Below are positions 1 through 15,900 of a DNA stretch of 64,000 nucleotides, piece by piece. The stretch comes from Siphonodentalium dalli. Its lineage: Eukaryota; Mollusca; Scaphopoda; Gadilida; Siphonodentaliidae. Both the position numbers and the translations under genes were made by a program. How positions within the stretch are numbered: the stretch's first letter is position 1; the number at the start of each line of letters is the position of its first letter. The DNA lies in assembly GCA_032622095.1 (NCBI GenBank), contig CP136069.1, positions 10,680,036-10,744,035 on the forward strand. Reading direction: 5' to 3'. The notes under the pieces were generated by a model. That model made no database searches and was not told where the DNA came from. It saw only the letters and a program-made list of their open reading frames with translations.

Positions 1-248
1 AGCAACCATAAGTCAATTTAAATATCGAAACATTATGATACAACATTAGACAAAGCCTCAGGAATGAATTTTACCAGATGGCAGGGCATACTGTCTGTTT
101 AACAAAGCTGCCATGACAGTTTTGCACGACAGTAACTCTAGTGGTGACGCCATCACCCCCCTCCCGACTTGGGGTGGAGCTACGGTCCAAGATAAGGCTA
201 CTGGGTGCCGGAAAAGCTTAATTGGGTCAAATGACACATTTTCCCAAT

Positions 249-297
249 GGGTGGGGTGGGGGGGGGCTAACACTCGTCAAAATTGTGGGGAGGGGGG
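249..297 (+). other. G-tract cluster in each satellite unit (potential G-quadruplex)
   Basis: Unit 1 has GGG, GGGG and G9 runs at 249-266, then GGGG and G6 at 287-297, giving five G-runs of three or more on one strand. The long run varies between units from 8 G (units 4, 5, 11, 19) to 13 G (unit 16). The equivalent tract recurs about every 1354 bp to 34822. The quadruplex is inferred from sequence only. Confidence 0.6.
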
Positions 298-874
298 CTT
301 TAGACCCCCTGACCCCCTAATGGTACCTGACATCCATGCAAAATTACCAGATTTATCACTTTCTTTACTATCTACAGGCGAATCCATGCGTTTCTTCTTT
401 AAATCTGTCCAAAATGTGGTCATTATCATTTGAAAATAAGAAAATATGGAAATAACAACTTATCATGGCGAGACGTGAAATTTCGTAAAATTCAAATTTT
501 TCTTATAGGAATCACGGAACTAAATGGTTTCCCATAGGCGACAGTGTTAACGTTTCGGCCAAATTCGCTGAATTGAAGCCTGCAGGCCATACCAGTGATG
601 TTTACCCAGCTAGATTGACACCAGTTGATCACGAAAATGCAAGAAAAATCATAGGTCATGTGTTTGCTTTTTAAAATAAATCCCCAAGTGTACGACAGGG
701 CTATCTCACAGCCAAATTTGATCTGGAAAAACCCAGATCTACAACAGCCAGTTAAATACATTTCCCGCTCACAAAAATCCGTTCCCCCATTCATTCACCA
801 GTTCAAATTATTTAGATATTATGTACAAATCAAATAAACGCGATGTCATCCTTTAATAACGTGTCGCATGTATC

Positions 875-906
875 AGGTGAAGGTCATTCTTCGGTTACCT
901 TCACCT
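875..906. other. Inverted repeat in satellite unit
   Basis: AGGTGAAGGT (875-884) and ACCTTCACCT (897-906) form a perfect 10-bp stem with a 12-nt loop. A shorter 7-bp stem, GATCTGG/CCAGATC, lies at 720-739. Both recur in every unit. Function unknown. Confidence 0.6.
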
Positions 907-3900
907 TTAGCATTCCACGGTGTACTCGCTCCCCGACTCCAGAACACATTTAGCTCCCTGATTCCTATATATATGTATATGTGTGAATAACAGCGTTTCT
1001 TATAGTATTTTATCAAAATATAGACCTTACTGAAATCAAATATGGATTATATCGAGCAGTAGTGGTTTATTTTTCCAATATGAGGCATCCTGAAAATTAG
1101 TGTCAATCCTCAAAATAAAGCCAAAAAATTTAGCTTTTTTTTTCAATTTTACTAGCTAATGCATCTTGTATAACTGAAGTATGTCCTTATATACCATAAT
1201 ATTACTAAATTGAAGAGGAAATGTTAATATACATTTTGAGAGGGATATATTGTCCAATTTTAAACCCTTTTCATGCAGAATTTGGCAATTTATAATAAAT
1301 ATTTACCAAAATTAACAGAAAATAAAAATAAAAAATATTTTAATAGCAATGTAAAGCAACCATAAGTCAATTTAAATATCGAAACATTATGATACAACAT
1401 TAGACAAAGCCTCAGGAATGAATTTTACCAGATGGCAGGGCATACTGTCTGTTTAACAAAGCTGCCATGACAGTTTTGCACGACAGTAACTCTAGTGGTG
1501 ACGCCATCACCCCCCTCCCGACTTGGGGTGGAGCTACGGTCCAAGATAAGGCTACTGGGTGCCGGAAAAGCTTAATTGGGTCAAATGACACATTTTCCCA
1601 ATGGGTGGGGTGGGGGGGGGCTAACACTCGTCAAAATTGTGGGGAGGGGGGCTTTAGACCCCCTGACCCCCTAATGGTACCTGACATCCATGCAAAATTA
1701 CCAGATTTATCACTTTCTTTACTATCTACAGGCGAATCCATGCGTTTCTTCTTTAAATCTGTCCAAAATGTGGTCATTATCATTTGAAAATAAGAAAATA
1801 TGGAAATAACAACTTATCATGGCGAGACGTGAAATTTCGTAAAATTCAAATTTTTCTTATAGGAATCACGGAACTAAATGGTTTCCCATAGGCGACAGTG
1901 TTAACGTTTCGGCCAAATTCGCTGAATTGAAGCCTGCAGGCCATACCAGTGATGTTTACCCAGCTAGATTGACACCAGTTGATCACGAAAATGCAAGAAA
2001 AATCATAGGTCATGTGTTTGCTTTTTAAAATAAATCCCCAAGTGTACGACAGGGCTATCTCACAGCCAAATTTGATCTGGAAAAACCCAGATCTACAACA
2101 GCTAGTTAAATACATTTCCCGCTCACAAAAATCCGTTCCCCCATTCATTCACCAGTTCAAATTATTTAGATATTATGTACAAATCAAATAAACGCGATGT
2201 CATCCTTTAATAACGTGTCGCATGTATCAGGTGAAGGTCATTCTTCGGTTACCTTCACCTTTAGCATTCCACGGTGTACTCGCTCCCCGACTCCAGAACA
2301 CATTTAGCTCCCTGATTCCTATATATATGTATATGTGTGAATAACAGCGTTTCTTATAGTATTTTATCAAAATATAGACCTTACTGAAATCAAATATGGA
2401 TTATATCGAGCAGTAGTGGTTTATTTTTCCAATATGAGGCATCCTGAAAATTAGTGTCAATCCTCAAAATAAAGCCAAAAAATTTAGCTTTTTTTTTCAA
2501 TTTTACTAGCTAATGCATCTTGTATAACTGAAGTATGTCCTTATATACCATAATATTACTAAATTGAAGAGGAAATGTTAATATACATTTTGAGAGGGAT
2601 ATATTGTCCAATTTTAAACCCTTTTCATGCAGAATTTGGCAATTTATAATAAATATTTACCAAAATTAACAGAAAATAAAAATAAAAAATATTTTAATAG
2701 CAATGTAAAGCAACCATAAGTCAATTTAAATATCGAAACATTATGATACAACATTAGACAAAGCCTCAGGAATGAATTTTACCAGATGGCAGGGCATACT
2801 GTCTGTTTAACAAAGCTGCCATGACAGTTTTGCACGACAGTAACTCTAGTGGTGACGCCATCACCCCCCTCCCGACTTGGGGTGGAGCTACGGTCCAAGA
2901 TAAGGCTACTGGGTGCCGGAAAAGCTTAATTGGGTCAAATGACACATTTTCCCAATGGGTGGGGTGGGGGGGGGCTAACACTCGTCAAAATTGTGGGGAG
3001 GGGGGCTTTAGACCCCCTGACCCCCTAATGGTACCTGACATCCATGCAAAATTACCAGATTTATCACTTTCTTTACTATCTACAGGCGAATCCATGCGTT
3101 TCTTCTTTAAATCTGTCCAAAATGTGGTCATTATCATTTGAAAATAAGAAAATATGGAAATAACAACTTATCATGGCGAGACGTGAAATTTCGTAAAATT
3201 CAAATTTTTCTTATAGGAATCACGGAACTAAATGGTTTCCCATAGGCGACAGTGTTAACGTTTCGGCCAAATTCGCTGAATTGAAGCCTGCAGGCCATAC
3301 CAGTGATGTTTACCCAGCTAGATTGACACCAGTTGATCACGAAAATGCAAGAAAAATCATAGGTCATGTGTTTGCTTTTTAAAATAAATCCCCAAGTGTA
3401 CGACAGGGCTATCTCACAGCCAAATTTGATCTGGAAAAACCCAGATCTACAACAGCCAGTTAAATACATTTCCCGCTCACAAAAATCCGTTCCCCCATTC
3501 ATTCACCAGTTCAAATTATTTAGATATTATGTACAAATCAAATAAACGCGATGTCATCCTTTAATAACGTGTCGCATGTATCAGGTGAAGGTCATTCTTC
3601 GGTTACCTTCACCTTTAGCATTCCACGGTGTACTCGCTCCCCGACTCCAGAACACATTTAGCTCCCTGATTCCTATATATATGTATATGTGTGAATAACA
3701 GCGTTTCTTATAGTATTTTATCAAAATATAGACCTTACTGAAATCAAATATGGATTATATCGAGCAGTAGTGGTTTATTTTTCCAATATGAGGCATCCTG
3801 AAAATTAGTGTCAATCCTCAAAATAAAGCCAAAAAATTTAGCTTTTTTTTTCAATTTTACTAGCTAATGCATCTTGTATAACTGAAGTATGTCCTTATAT

Positions 3901-6900
3901 ACCATAATATTACTAAATTGAAGAGGAAATGTTAATATACATTTTGAGAGGGATATATTGTCCAATTTTAAACCCTTTTCATGCAGAATTTGGCAATTTA
4001 TAATAAATATTTACCAAAATTAACAGAAAATAAAAATAAAAAATATTTTAATAGCAATGTAAAGCAACCATAAGTCAATTTAAATATCGAAACATTATGA
4101 TACAACATTAGACAAAGCCTCAGGAATGAATTTTACCAGATGGCAGGGCATACTGTCTGTTTAACAAAGCTGCCATGACAGTTTTGCACGACAGTAACTC
4201 TAGTGGTGACGCCATCACCCCCCTCCCGACTTGGGGTGGAGCTACGGTCCAAGATAAGGCTACTGGGTGCCGGAAAAGCTTAATTGGGTCAAATGACACA
4301 TTTTCCCAATGGGTGGGGTGGGGGGGGCTAACACTCGTCAAAATTGTGGGGAGGGGGGCTTTAGACCCCCTGACCCCCTAATGGTACCTGACATCCATGC
4401 AAAATTACCAGATTTATCACTTTCTTTACTATCTACAGGCGAATCCATGCGTTTCTTCTTTAAATCTGTCCAAAATGTGGTCATTATCATTTGAAAATAA
4501 GAAAATATGGAAATAACAACTTATCATGGCGAGACGTGAAATTTCGTAAAATTCAAATTTTTCTTATAGGAATCACGGAACTAAATGGTTTCCCATAGGC
4601 GACAGTGTTAACGTTTCGGCCAAATTCGCTGAATTGAAGCCTGCAGGCCATACCAGTGATGTTTACCCAGCTAGATTGACACCAGTTGATCACGAAAATG
4701 CAAGAAAAATCATAGGTCATGTGTTTGCTTTTTAAAATAAATCCCCAAGTGTACGACAGGGCTATCTCACAGCCAAATTTGATCTGGAAAAACCCAGATC
4801 TACAACAGCCAGTTAAATACATTTCCCGCTCACAAAAATCCGTTCCCCCATTCATTCACCAGTTCAAATTATTTAGATATTATGTACAAATCAAATAAAC
4901 GCGATGTCATCCTTTAATAACGTGTCGCATGTATCAGGTGAAGGTCATTCTTCGGTTACCTTCACCTTTAGCATTCCACGGTGTACTCGCTCCCCGACTC
5001 CAGAACACATTTAGCTCCCTGATTCCTATATATATGTATATGTGTGAATAACAGCGTTTCTTATAGTATTTTATCAAAATATAGACCTTACTGAAATCAA
5101 ATATGGATTATATCGAGCAGTAGTGGTTTATTTTTCCAATATGAGGCATCCTGAAAATTAGTGTCAATCCTCAAAATAAAGCCAAAAAATTTAGCTTTTT
5201 TTTTCAATTTTACTAGCTAATGCATCTTGTATAACTGAAGTATGTCCTTATATACCATAATATTACTAAATTGAAGAGGAAATGTTAATATACATTTTGA
5301 GAGGGATATATTGTCCAATTTTAAACCCTTTTCATGCAGAATTTGGCAATTTATAATAAATATTTACCAAAATTAACAGAAAATAAAAATAAAAAATATT
5401 TTAATAGCAATGTAAAGCAACCATAAGTCAATTTAAATATCGAAACATTATGATACAACATTAGACAAAGCCTCAGGAATGAATTTTACCAGATGGCAGG
5501 GCATACTGTCTGTTTAACAAAGCTGCCATGACAGTTTTGCACGACAGTAACTCTAGTGGTGACGCCATCACCCCCCTCCCGACTTGGGGTGGAGCTACGG
5601 TCCAAGATAAGGCTACTGGGTGCCGGAAAAGCTTAATTGGGTCAAATGACACATTTTCCCAATGGGTGGGGTGGGGGGGGCTAACACTCGTCAAAATTGT
5701 GGGGAGGGGGGCTTTAGACCCCCTGACCCCCTAATGGTACCTGACATCCATGCAAAATTACCAGATTTATCACTTTCTTTACTATCTACAGGCGAATCCA
5801 TGCGTTTCTTCTTTAAATCTGTCCAAAATGTGGTCATTATCATTTGAAAATAAGAAAATATGGAAATAACAACTTATCATGGCGAGACGTGAAATTTCGT
5901 AAAATTCAAATTTTTCTTATAGGAATCACGGAACTAAATGGTTTCCCATAGGCGACAGTGTTAACGTTTCGGCCAAATTCGCTGAATTGAAGCCTGCAGG
6001 CCATACCAGTGATGTTTACCCAGCTAGATTGACACCAGTTGATCACGAAAATGCAAGAAAAATCATAGGTCATGTGTTTGCTTTTTAAAATAAATCCCCA
6101 AGTGTACGACAGGGCTATCTCACAGCCAAATTTGATCTGGAAAAACCCAGATCTACAACAGCTAGTTAAATACATTTCCCGCTCACAAAAATCCGTTCCC
6201 CCATTCATTCACCAGTTCAAATTATTTAGATATTATGTACAAATCAAATAAACGCGATGTCATCCTTTAATAACGTGTCGCATGTATCAGGTGAAGGTCA
6301 TTCTTCGGTTACCTTCACCTTTAGCATTCCACGGTGTACTCGCTCCCCGACTCCAGAACACATTTAGCTCCCTGATTCCTATATATATATATATGTGTGA
6401 ATAACAGCGTTTCTTATAGTATTTTATCAAAATATAGACCTTACTGAAATCAAATATGGATTATATCGAGCAGTAGTGGTTTATTTTTCATCCTGAAAAT
6501 TAGTGTCAATCCTCAAAATAAAGCCAAAAAATTTAGCTTTTTTTTTCAATTTTACTAGCTAATGCATCTTGTATAACTGAAGTATGTCCTTATATACCAT
6601 AATATTACTAAATTGAAGAGGAAATGTTAATATACATTTTGAGAGGGATATATTGTCCAATTTTAAACCCTTTTCATGCAGAATTTGGCAATTTATAATA
6701 AATATTTACCAAAATTAACAGAAAATAAAAATAAAAAATATTTTAATAGCAATGTAAAGCAACCATAAGTCAATTTAAATATCGAAACATTATGATACAA
6801 CATTAGACAAAGCCTCAGGAATGAATTTTACCAGATGGCAGGGCATACTGTCTGTTTAACAAAGCTGCCATGACAGTTTTGCACGACAGTAACTCTAGTG

Positions 6901-9900
6901 GTGACGCCATCACCCCCCTCCCGACTTGGGGTGGAGCTACGGTCCAAGATAAGGCTACTGGGTGCCGGAAAAGCTTAATTGGGTCAAATGACACATTTTC
7001 CCAATGGGTGGGGTGGGGGGGGGGGCTAACACTCGTCAAAATTGTGGGGAGGGGGGCTTTAGACCCCCTGACCCCCTAATGGTACCTGACATCCATGCAA
7101 AATTACCAGATTTATCACTTTCTTTACTATCTACAGGCGAATCCATGCGTTTCTTCTTTAAATCTGTCCAAAATGTGGTCATTATCATTTGAAAATAAGA
7201 AAATATGGAAATAACAACTTATCATGGCGAGACGTGAAATTTCGTAAAATTCAAATTTTTCTTATAGGAATCACGGAACTAAATGGTTTCCCATAGGCGA
7301 CAGTGTTAACGTTTCGGCCAAATTCGCTGAATTGAAGCCTGCAGGCCATACCAGTGATGTTTACCCAGCTAGATTGACACCAGTTGATCACGAAAATGCA
7401 AGAAAAATCATAGGTCATGTGTTTGCTTTTTAAAATAAATCCCCAAGTGTACGACAGGGCTATCTCACAGCCAAATTTGATCTGGAAAAACCCAGATCTA
7501 CAACAGCTAGTTAAATACATTTCCCGCTCACAAAAATCCGTTCCCCCATTCATTCACCAGTTCAAATTATTTAGATATTATGTACAAATCAAATAAACGC
7601 GATGTCATCCTTTAATAACGTGTCGCATGTATCAGGTGAAGGTCATTCTTCGGTTACCTTCACCTTTAGCATTCCACGGTGTACTCGCTCCCCGACTCCA
7701 GAACACATTTAGCTCCCTGATTCCTATATATATGTATATGTGTGAATAACAGCGTTTCTTATAGTATTTTATCAAAATATAGACCTTACTGAAATCAAAT
7801 ATGGATTATATCGAGCAGTAGTGGTTTATTTTTCCAATATGAGGCATCCTGAAAATTAGTGTCAATCCTCAAAATAAAGCCAAAAAATTTAGCTTTTTTT
7901 TTCAATTTTACTAGCTAATGCATCTTGTATAACTGAAGTATGTCCTTATATACCATAATATTACTAAATTGAAGAGGAAATGTTAATATACATTTTGAGA
8001 GGGATATATTGTCCAATTTTAAACCCTTTTCATGCAGAATTTGGCAATTTATAATAAATATTTACCAAAATTAACAGAAAATAAAAATAAAAAATATTTT
8101 AATAGCAATGTAAAGCAACCATAAGTCAATTTAAATATCGAAACATTATGATACAACATTAGACAAAGCCTCAGGAATGAATTTTACCAGATGGCAGGGC
8201 ATACTGTCTGTTTAACAAAGCTGCCATGACAGTTTTGCACGACAGTAACTCTAGTGGTGACGCCATCACCCCCCCTCCCGACTTGGGGTGGAGCTACGGT
8301 CCAAGATAAGGCTACTGGGTGCCGGAAAAGCTTAATTGGGTCAAATGACACATTTTCCCAATGGGTGGGGTGGGGGGGGGCTAACACTCGTCAAAATTGT
8401 GGGGAGGGGGGCTTTAGACCCCCTGACCCCCTAATGGTACCTGACATCCATGCAAAATTACCAGATTTATCACTTTCTTTACTATCTACAGGCGAATCCA
8501 TGCGTTTCTTCTTTAAATCTGTCCAAAATGTGGTCATTATCATTTGAAAATAAGAAAATATGGAAATAACAACTTATCATGGCGAGACGTGAAATTTCGT
8601 AAAATTCAAATTTTTCTTATAGGAATCACGGAACTAAATGGTTTCCCATAGGCGACAGTGTTAACGTTTCGGCCAAATTCGCTGAATTGAAGCCTGCAGG
8701 CCATACCAGTGATGTTTACCCAGCTAGATTGACACCAGTTGATCACGAAAATGCAAGAAAAATCATAGGTCATGTGTTTGCTTTTTAAAATAAATCCCCA
8801 AGTGTACGACAGGGCTATCTCACAGCCAAATTTGATCTGGAAAAACCCAGATCTACAACAGCCAGTTAAATACATTTCCCGCTCACAAAAATCCGTTCCC
8901 CCATTCATTCACCAGTTCAAATTATTTAGATATTATGTACAAATCAAATAAACGCGATGTCATCCTTTAATAACGTGTCGCATGTATCAGGTGAAGGTCA
9001 TTCTTCGGTTACCTTCACCTTTAGCATTCCACGGTGTACTCGCTCCCCGACTCCAGAACACATTTAGCTCCCTGATTCCTATATATATGTATATGTGTGA
9101 ATAACAGCGTTTCTTATAGTATTTTATCAAAATATAGACCTTACTGAAATCAAATATGGATTATATCGAGCAGTAGTGGTTTATTTTTCCAATATGAGGC
9201 ATCCTGAAAATTAGTGTCAATCCTCAAAATAAAGCCAAAAAAATTAGCTTTTTTTTTCAATTTTACTAGCTAATGCATCTTGTATAACTGAAGTATGTCC
9301 TTATATACCATAATATTACTAAATTGAAGAGGAAATGTTAATATACATTTTGAGAGGGATATATTGTCCAATTTTAAACCCTTTTCATGCAGAATTTGGC
9401 AATTTATAATAAATATTTACCAAAATTAACAGAAAATAAAAATAAAAAATATTTTAATAGCAATGTAAAGCAACCATAAGTCAATTTAAATATCGAAACA
9501 TTATGATACAACATTAGACAAAGCCTCAGGAATGAATTTTACCAGATGGCAGGGCATACTGTCTGTTTAACAAAGCTGCCATGACAGTTTTGCACGACAG
9601 TAACTCTAGTGGTGACGCCATCACCCCCCTCCCGACTTGGGGTGGAGCTACGGTCCAAGATAAGGCTACTGGGCGCCGGAAAAGCTTAATTGGGTCAAAT
9701 GACACATTTTCCCAATGGGTGGGGTGGGGGGGGGGGGCTAACACTCGTCAAAATTGTGGGGAGGGGGGCTTTAGACCCCCTGACCCCCTAATGGTACCTG
9801 ACATCCATGCAAAATTACCAGATTTATCACTTTCTTTACTATCTACAGGCGAATCCATGCGTTTCTTCTTTAAATCTGTCCAAAATGTGGTCATTATCAT

Positions 9901-12900
9901 TTGAAAATAAGAAAATATGGAAATAACAACTTATCATGGCGAGACGTGAAATTTCGTAAAATTCAAATTTTTCTTATAGGAATCACGGAACTAAATGGTT
10001 TCCCATAGGCGACAGTGTTAACGTTTCGGCCAAATTCGCTGAATTGAAGCCTGCAGGCCATACCAGTGATGTTTACCCAGCTAGATTGACACCAGTTGAT
10101 CACGAAAATGCAAGAAAAATCATAGGTCATGTGTTTGCTTTTTAAAATAAATCCCCAAGTGTACGACAGGGCTATCTCACAGCCAAATTTGATCTGGAAA
10201 AACCCAGATCTACAACAGCCAGTTAAATACATTTCCCGCTCACAAAAATCCGTTCCCCCATTCATTCACCAGTTCAAATTATTTAGATATTATGTACAAA
10301 TCAAATAAACGCGATGTCATCCTTTAATAACGTGTCGCATGTATCAGGTGAAGGTCATTCTTCGGTTACCTTCACCTTTAGCATTCCACGGTGTACTCGC
10401 TCCCCGACTCCAGAACACATTTAGCTCCCTGATTCCTATATATATGTATATGTGTGAATAACAGCGTTTCTTATAGTATTTTATCAAAATATAGACCTTA
10501 CTGAAATCAAATATGGATTATATCGAGCAGTAGTGGTTTATTTTTCCAATATGAGGCATCCTGAAAATTAGTGTCAATCCTCAAAATAAAGCCAAAAAAA
10601 TTAGCTTTTTTTTTCAATTTTACTAGCTAATGCATCTTGTATAACTGAAGTATGTCCTTATATACCATAATATTACTAAATTGAAGAGGAAATGTTAATA
10701 TACATTTTGAGAGGGATATATTGTCCAATTTTAAACCCTTTTCATGCAGAATTTGGCAATTTATAATAAATATTTACCAAAATTAACAGAAAATAAAAAT
10801 AAAAAATATTTTAATAGCAATGTAAAGCAACCATAAGTCAATTTAAATATCGAAACATTATGATACAACATTAGACAAAGCCTCAGGAATGAATTTTACC
10901 AGATGGCAGGGCATACTGTCTGTTTAACAAAGCTGCCATGACAGTTTTGCACGACAGTAACTCTAGTGGTGACGCCATCACCCCCCTCCCGACTTGGGGT
11001 GGAGCTACGGTCCAAGATAAGGCTACTGGGCGCCGGAAAAGCTTAATTGGGTCAAATGACACATTTTCCCAATGGGTGGGGTGGGGGGGGGGGCTAACAC
11101 TCGTCAAAATTGTGGGGAGGGGGGCTTTAGACCCCCTGACCCCCTAATGGTACCTGACATCCATGCAAAATTACCAGATTTATCACTTTCTTTACTATCT
11201 ACAGGCGAATCCATGCGTTTCTTCTTTAAATCTGTCCAAAATGTGGTCATTATCATTTGAAAATAAGAAAATATGGAAATAACAACTTATCATGGCGAGA
11301 CGTGAAATTTCGTAAAATTCAAATTTTTCTTATAGGAATCACGGAACTAAATGGTTTCCCATAGGCGACAGTGTTAACGTTTCGGCCAAATTCGCTGAAT
11401 TGAAGCCTGCAGGCCATACCAGTGATGTTTACCCAGCTAGATTGACACCAGTTGATCACGAAAATGCAAGAAAAATCATAGGTCATGTGTTTGCTTTTTA
11501 AAATAAATCCCCAAGTGTACGACAGGGCTATCTCACAGCCAAATTTGATCTGGAAAAACCCAGATCTACAACAGCCAGTTAAATACATTTCCCGCTCACA
11601 AAAATCCGTTCCCCCATTCATTCACCAGTTCAAATTATTTAGATATTATGTACAAATCAAATAAACGCGATGTCATCCTTTAATAACGTGTCGCATGTAT
11701 CAGGTGAAGGTCATTCTTCGGTTACCTTCACCTTTAGCATTCCACGGTGTACTCGCTCCCCGACTCCAGAACACATTTAGCTCCCTGATTCCTATATATA
11801 TGTATATGTGTGAATAACAGCGTTTCTTATAGTATTTTATCAAAATATAGACCTTACTGAAATCAAATATGGATTATATCGAGCAGTAGTGGTTTATTTT
11901 TCCAATATGAGGCATCCTGAAAATTAGTGTCAATCCTCAAAATAAAGCCAAAAAAATTAGCTTTTTTTTTCAATTTTACTAGCTAATGCATCTTGTATAA
12001 CTGAAGTATGTCCTTATATACCATAATATTACTAAATTGAAGAGGAAATGTTAATATACATTTTGAGAGGGATATATTGTCCAATTTTAAACCCTTTTCA
12101 TGCAGAATTTGGCAATTTATAATAAATATTTACCAAAATTAACAGAAAATAAAAATAAAAAATATTTTAATAGCAATGTAAAGCAACCATAAGTCAATTT
12201 AAATATCGAAACATTATGATACAACATTAGACAAAGCCTCAGGAATGAATTTTACCAGATGGCAGGGCATACTGTCTGTTTAACAAAGCTGCCATGACAG
12301 TTTTGCACGACAGTAACTCTAGTGGTGACGCCATCACCCCCCTCCCGACTTGGGGTGGAGCTACGGTCCAAGATAAGGCTACTGGGCGCCGGAAAAGCTT
12401 AATTGGGTCAAATGACACATTTTCCCAATGGGTGGGGTGGGGGGGGGCTAACACTCGTCAAAATTGTGGGGAGGGGGGCTTTAGACCCCCTGACCCCCTA
12501 ATGGTACCTGACATCCATGCAAAATTACCAGATTTATCACTTTCTTTACTATCTACAGGCGAATCCATGCGTTTCTTCTTTAAATCTGTCCAAAATGTGG
12601 TCATTATCATTTGAAAATAAGAAAATATGGAAATAACAACTTATCATGGCGAGACGTGAAATTTCGTAAAATTCAAATTTTTCTTATAGGAATCACGGAA
12701 CTAAATGGTTTCCCATAGGCGACAGTGTTAACGTTTCGGCCAAATTCGCTGAATTGAAGCCTGCAGGCCATACCAGTGATGTTTACCCAGCTAGATTGAC
12801 ACCAGTTGATCACGAAAATGCAAGAAAAATCATAGGTCATGTGTTTGCTTTTTAAAATAAATCCCCAAGTGTACGACAGGGCTATCTCACAGCCAAATTT

Positions 12901-15900
12901 GATCTGGAAAAACCCAGATCTACAACAGCTAGTTAAATACATTTCCCGCTCACAAAAATCCGTTCCCCCATTCATTCACCAGTTCAAATTATTTAGATAT
13001 TATGTACAAATCAAATAAACGCGATGTCATCCTTTAATAACGTGTCGCATGTATCAGGTGAAGGTCATTCTTCGGTTACCTTCACCTTTAGCATTCCACG
13101 GTGTACTCGCTCCCCGACTCCAGAACACATTTAGCTCCCTGATTCCTATATATATGTATATGTGTGAATAACAGCGTTTCTTATAGTATTTTATCAAAAT
13201 ATAGACCTTACTGAAATCAAATATGGATTATATCGAGCAGTAGTGGTTTATTTTTCCAATATGAGGCATCCTGAAAATTAGTGTCAATCCTCAAAATAAA
13301 GCCAAAAAATTTAGCTTTTTTTTTCAATTTTACTAGCTAATGCATCTTGTATAACTGAAGTATGTCCTTATATACCATAATATTACTAAATTGAAGAGGA
13401 AATGTTAATATACATTTTGAGAGGGATATATTGTCCAATTTTAAACCCTTTTCATGCAGAATTTGGCAATTTATAATAAATATTTACCAAAATTAACAGA
13501 AAATAAAAATAAAAAATATTTTAATAGCAATGTAAAGCAACCATAAGTCAATTTAAATATCGAAACATTATGATACAACATTAGACAAAGCCTCAGGAAT
13601 GAATTTTACCAGATGGCAGGGCATACTGTCTGTTTAACAAAGCTGCCATGACAGTTTTGCACGACAGTAACTCTAGTGGTGACGCCATCACCCCCCTCCC
13701 GACTTGGGGTGGAGCTACGGTCCAAGATAAGGCTACTGGGTGCCGGAAAAGCTTAATTGGGTCAAATGACACATTTTCCCAATGGGTGGGGTGGGGGGGG
13801 CTAACACTCGTCAAAATTGTGGGGAGGGGGGCTTTAGACCCCCTGACCCCCTAATGGTACCTGACATCCATGCAAAATTACCAGATTTATCACTTTCTTT
13901 ACTATCTACAGGCGAATCCATGCGTTTCTTCTTTAAATCTGTCCAAAATGTGGTCATTATCATTTGAAAATAAGAAAATATGGAAATAACAACTTATCAT
14001 GGCGAGACGTGAAATTTCGTAAAATTCAAATTTTTCTTATAGGAATCACGGAACTAAATGGTTTCCCATAGGCGACAGTGTTAACGTTTCGGCCAAATTC
14101 GCTGAATTGAAGCCTGCAGGCCATACCAGTGATGTTTACCCAGCTAGATTGACACCAGTTGATCACGAAAATGCAAGAAAAATCATAGGTCATGTGTTTG
14201 CTTTTTAAAATAAATCCCCAAGTGTACGACAGGGCTATCTCACAGCCAAATTTGATCTGGAAAAACCCAGATCTACAACAGCTAGTTAAATACATTTCCC
14301 GCTCACAAAAATCCGTTCCCCCATTCATTCACCAGTTCAAATTATTTAGATATTATGTACAAATCAAATAAACGCGATGTCATCCTTTAATAACGTGTCG
14401 CATGTATCAGGTGAAGGTCATTCTTCGGTTACCTTCACCTTTAGCATTCCACGGTGTACTCGCTCCCCGACTCCAGAACACATTTAGCTCCCTGATTCCT
14501 ATATATATGTATATGTGTGAATAACAGCGTTTCTTATAGTATTTTATCAAAATATAGACCTTACTGAAATCAAATATGGATTATATCGAGCAGTAGTGGT
14601 TTATTTTTCCAATATGAGGCATCCTGAAAATTAGTGTCAATCCTCAAAATAAAGCCAAAAAATTTAGCTTTTTTTTTCAATTTTACTAGCTAATGCATCT
14701 TGTATAACTGAAGTATGTCCTTATATACCATAATATTACTAAATTGAAGAGGAAATGTTAATATACATTTTGAGAGGGATATATTGTCCAATTTTAAACC
14801 CTTTTCATGCAGAATTTGGCAATTTATAATAAATATTTACCAAAATTAACAGAAAATAAAAATAAAAAATATTTTAATAGCAATGTAAAGCAACCATAAG
14901 TCAATTTAAATATCGAAACATTATGATACAACATTAGACAAAGCCTCAGGAATGAATTTTACCAGATGGCAGGGCATACTGTCTGTTTAACAAAGCTGCC
15001 ATGACAGTTTTGCACGACAGTAACTCTAGTGGTGACGCCATCACCCCCCTCCCGACTTGGGGTGGAGCTACGGTCCAAGATAAGGCTACTGGGTGCCGGA
15101 AAAGCTTAATTGGGTCAAATGACACATTTTCCCAATGGGTGGGGTGGGGGGGGGCTAACACTCGTCAAAATTGTGGGGAGGGGGGCTTTAGACCCCCTGA
15201 CCCCCTAATGGTACCTGACATCCATGCAAAATTACCAGATTTATCACTTTCTTTACTATCTACAGGCGAATCCATGCGTTTCTTCTTTAAATCTGTCCAA
15301 AATGTGGTCATTATCATTTGAAAATAAGAAAATATGGAAATAACAACTTATCATGGCGAGACGTGAAATTTCGTAAAATTCAAATTTTTCTTATAGGAAT
15401 CACGGAACTAAATGGTTTCCCATAGGCGACAGTGTTAACGTTTCGGCCAAATTCGCTGAATTGAAGCCTGCAGGCCATACCAGTGATGTTTACCCAGCTA
15501 GATTGACACCAGTTGATCACGAAAATGCAAGAAAAATCATAGGTCATGTGTTTGCTTTTTAAAATAAATCCCCAAGTGTACGACAGGGCTATCTCACAGC
15601 CAAATTTGATCTGGAAAAACCCAGATCTACAACAGCTAGTTAAATACATTTCCCGCTCACAAAAATCCGTTCCCCCATTCATTCACCAGTTCAAATTATT
15701 TAGATATTATGTACAAATCAAATAAACGCGATGTCATCCTTTAATAACGTGTCGCATGTATCAGGTGAAGGTCATTCTTCGGTTACCTTCACCTTTAGCA
15801 TTCCACGGTGTACTCGCTCCCCGACTCCAGAACACATTTAGCTCCCTGATTCCTATATATATGTATATGTGTGAATAACAGCGTTTCTTATAGTATTTTA

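Noticed and set aside
113-433. 106-residue + strand frame and 100-residue - strand frame (492-794) repeated in every satellite unit
   Set aside because: They are conserved only because the DNA units are near-identical. The + frame is broken by G-run changes, overlaps another frame on the - strand, and shows no domain.
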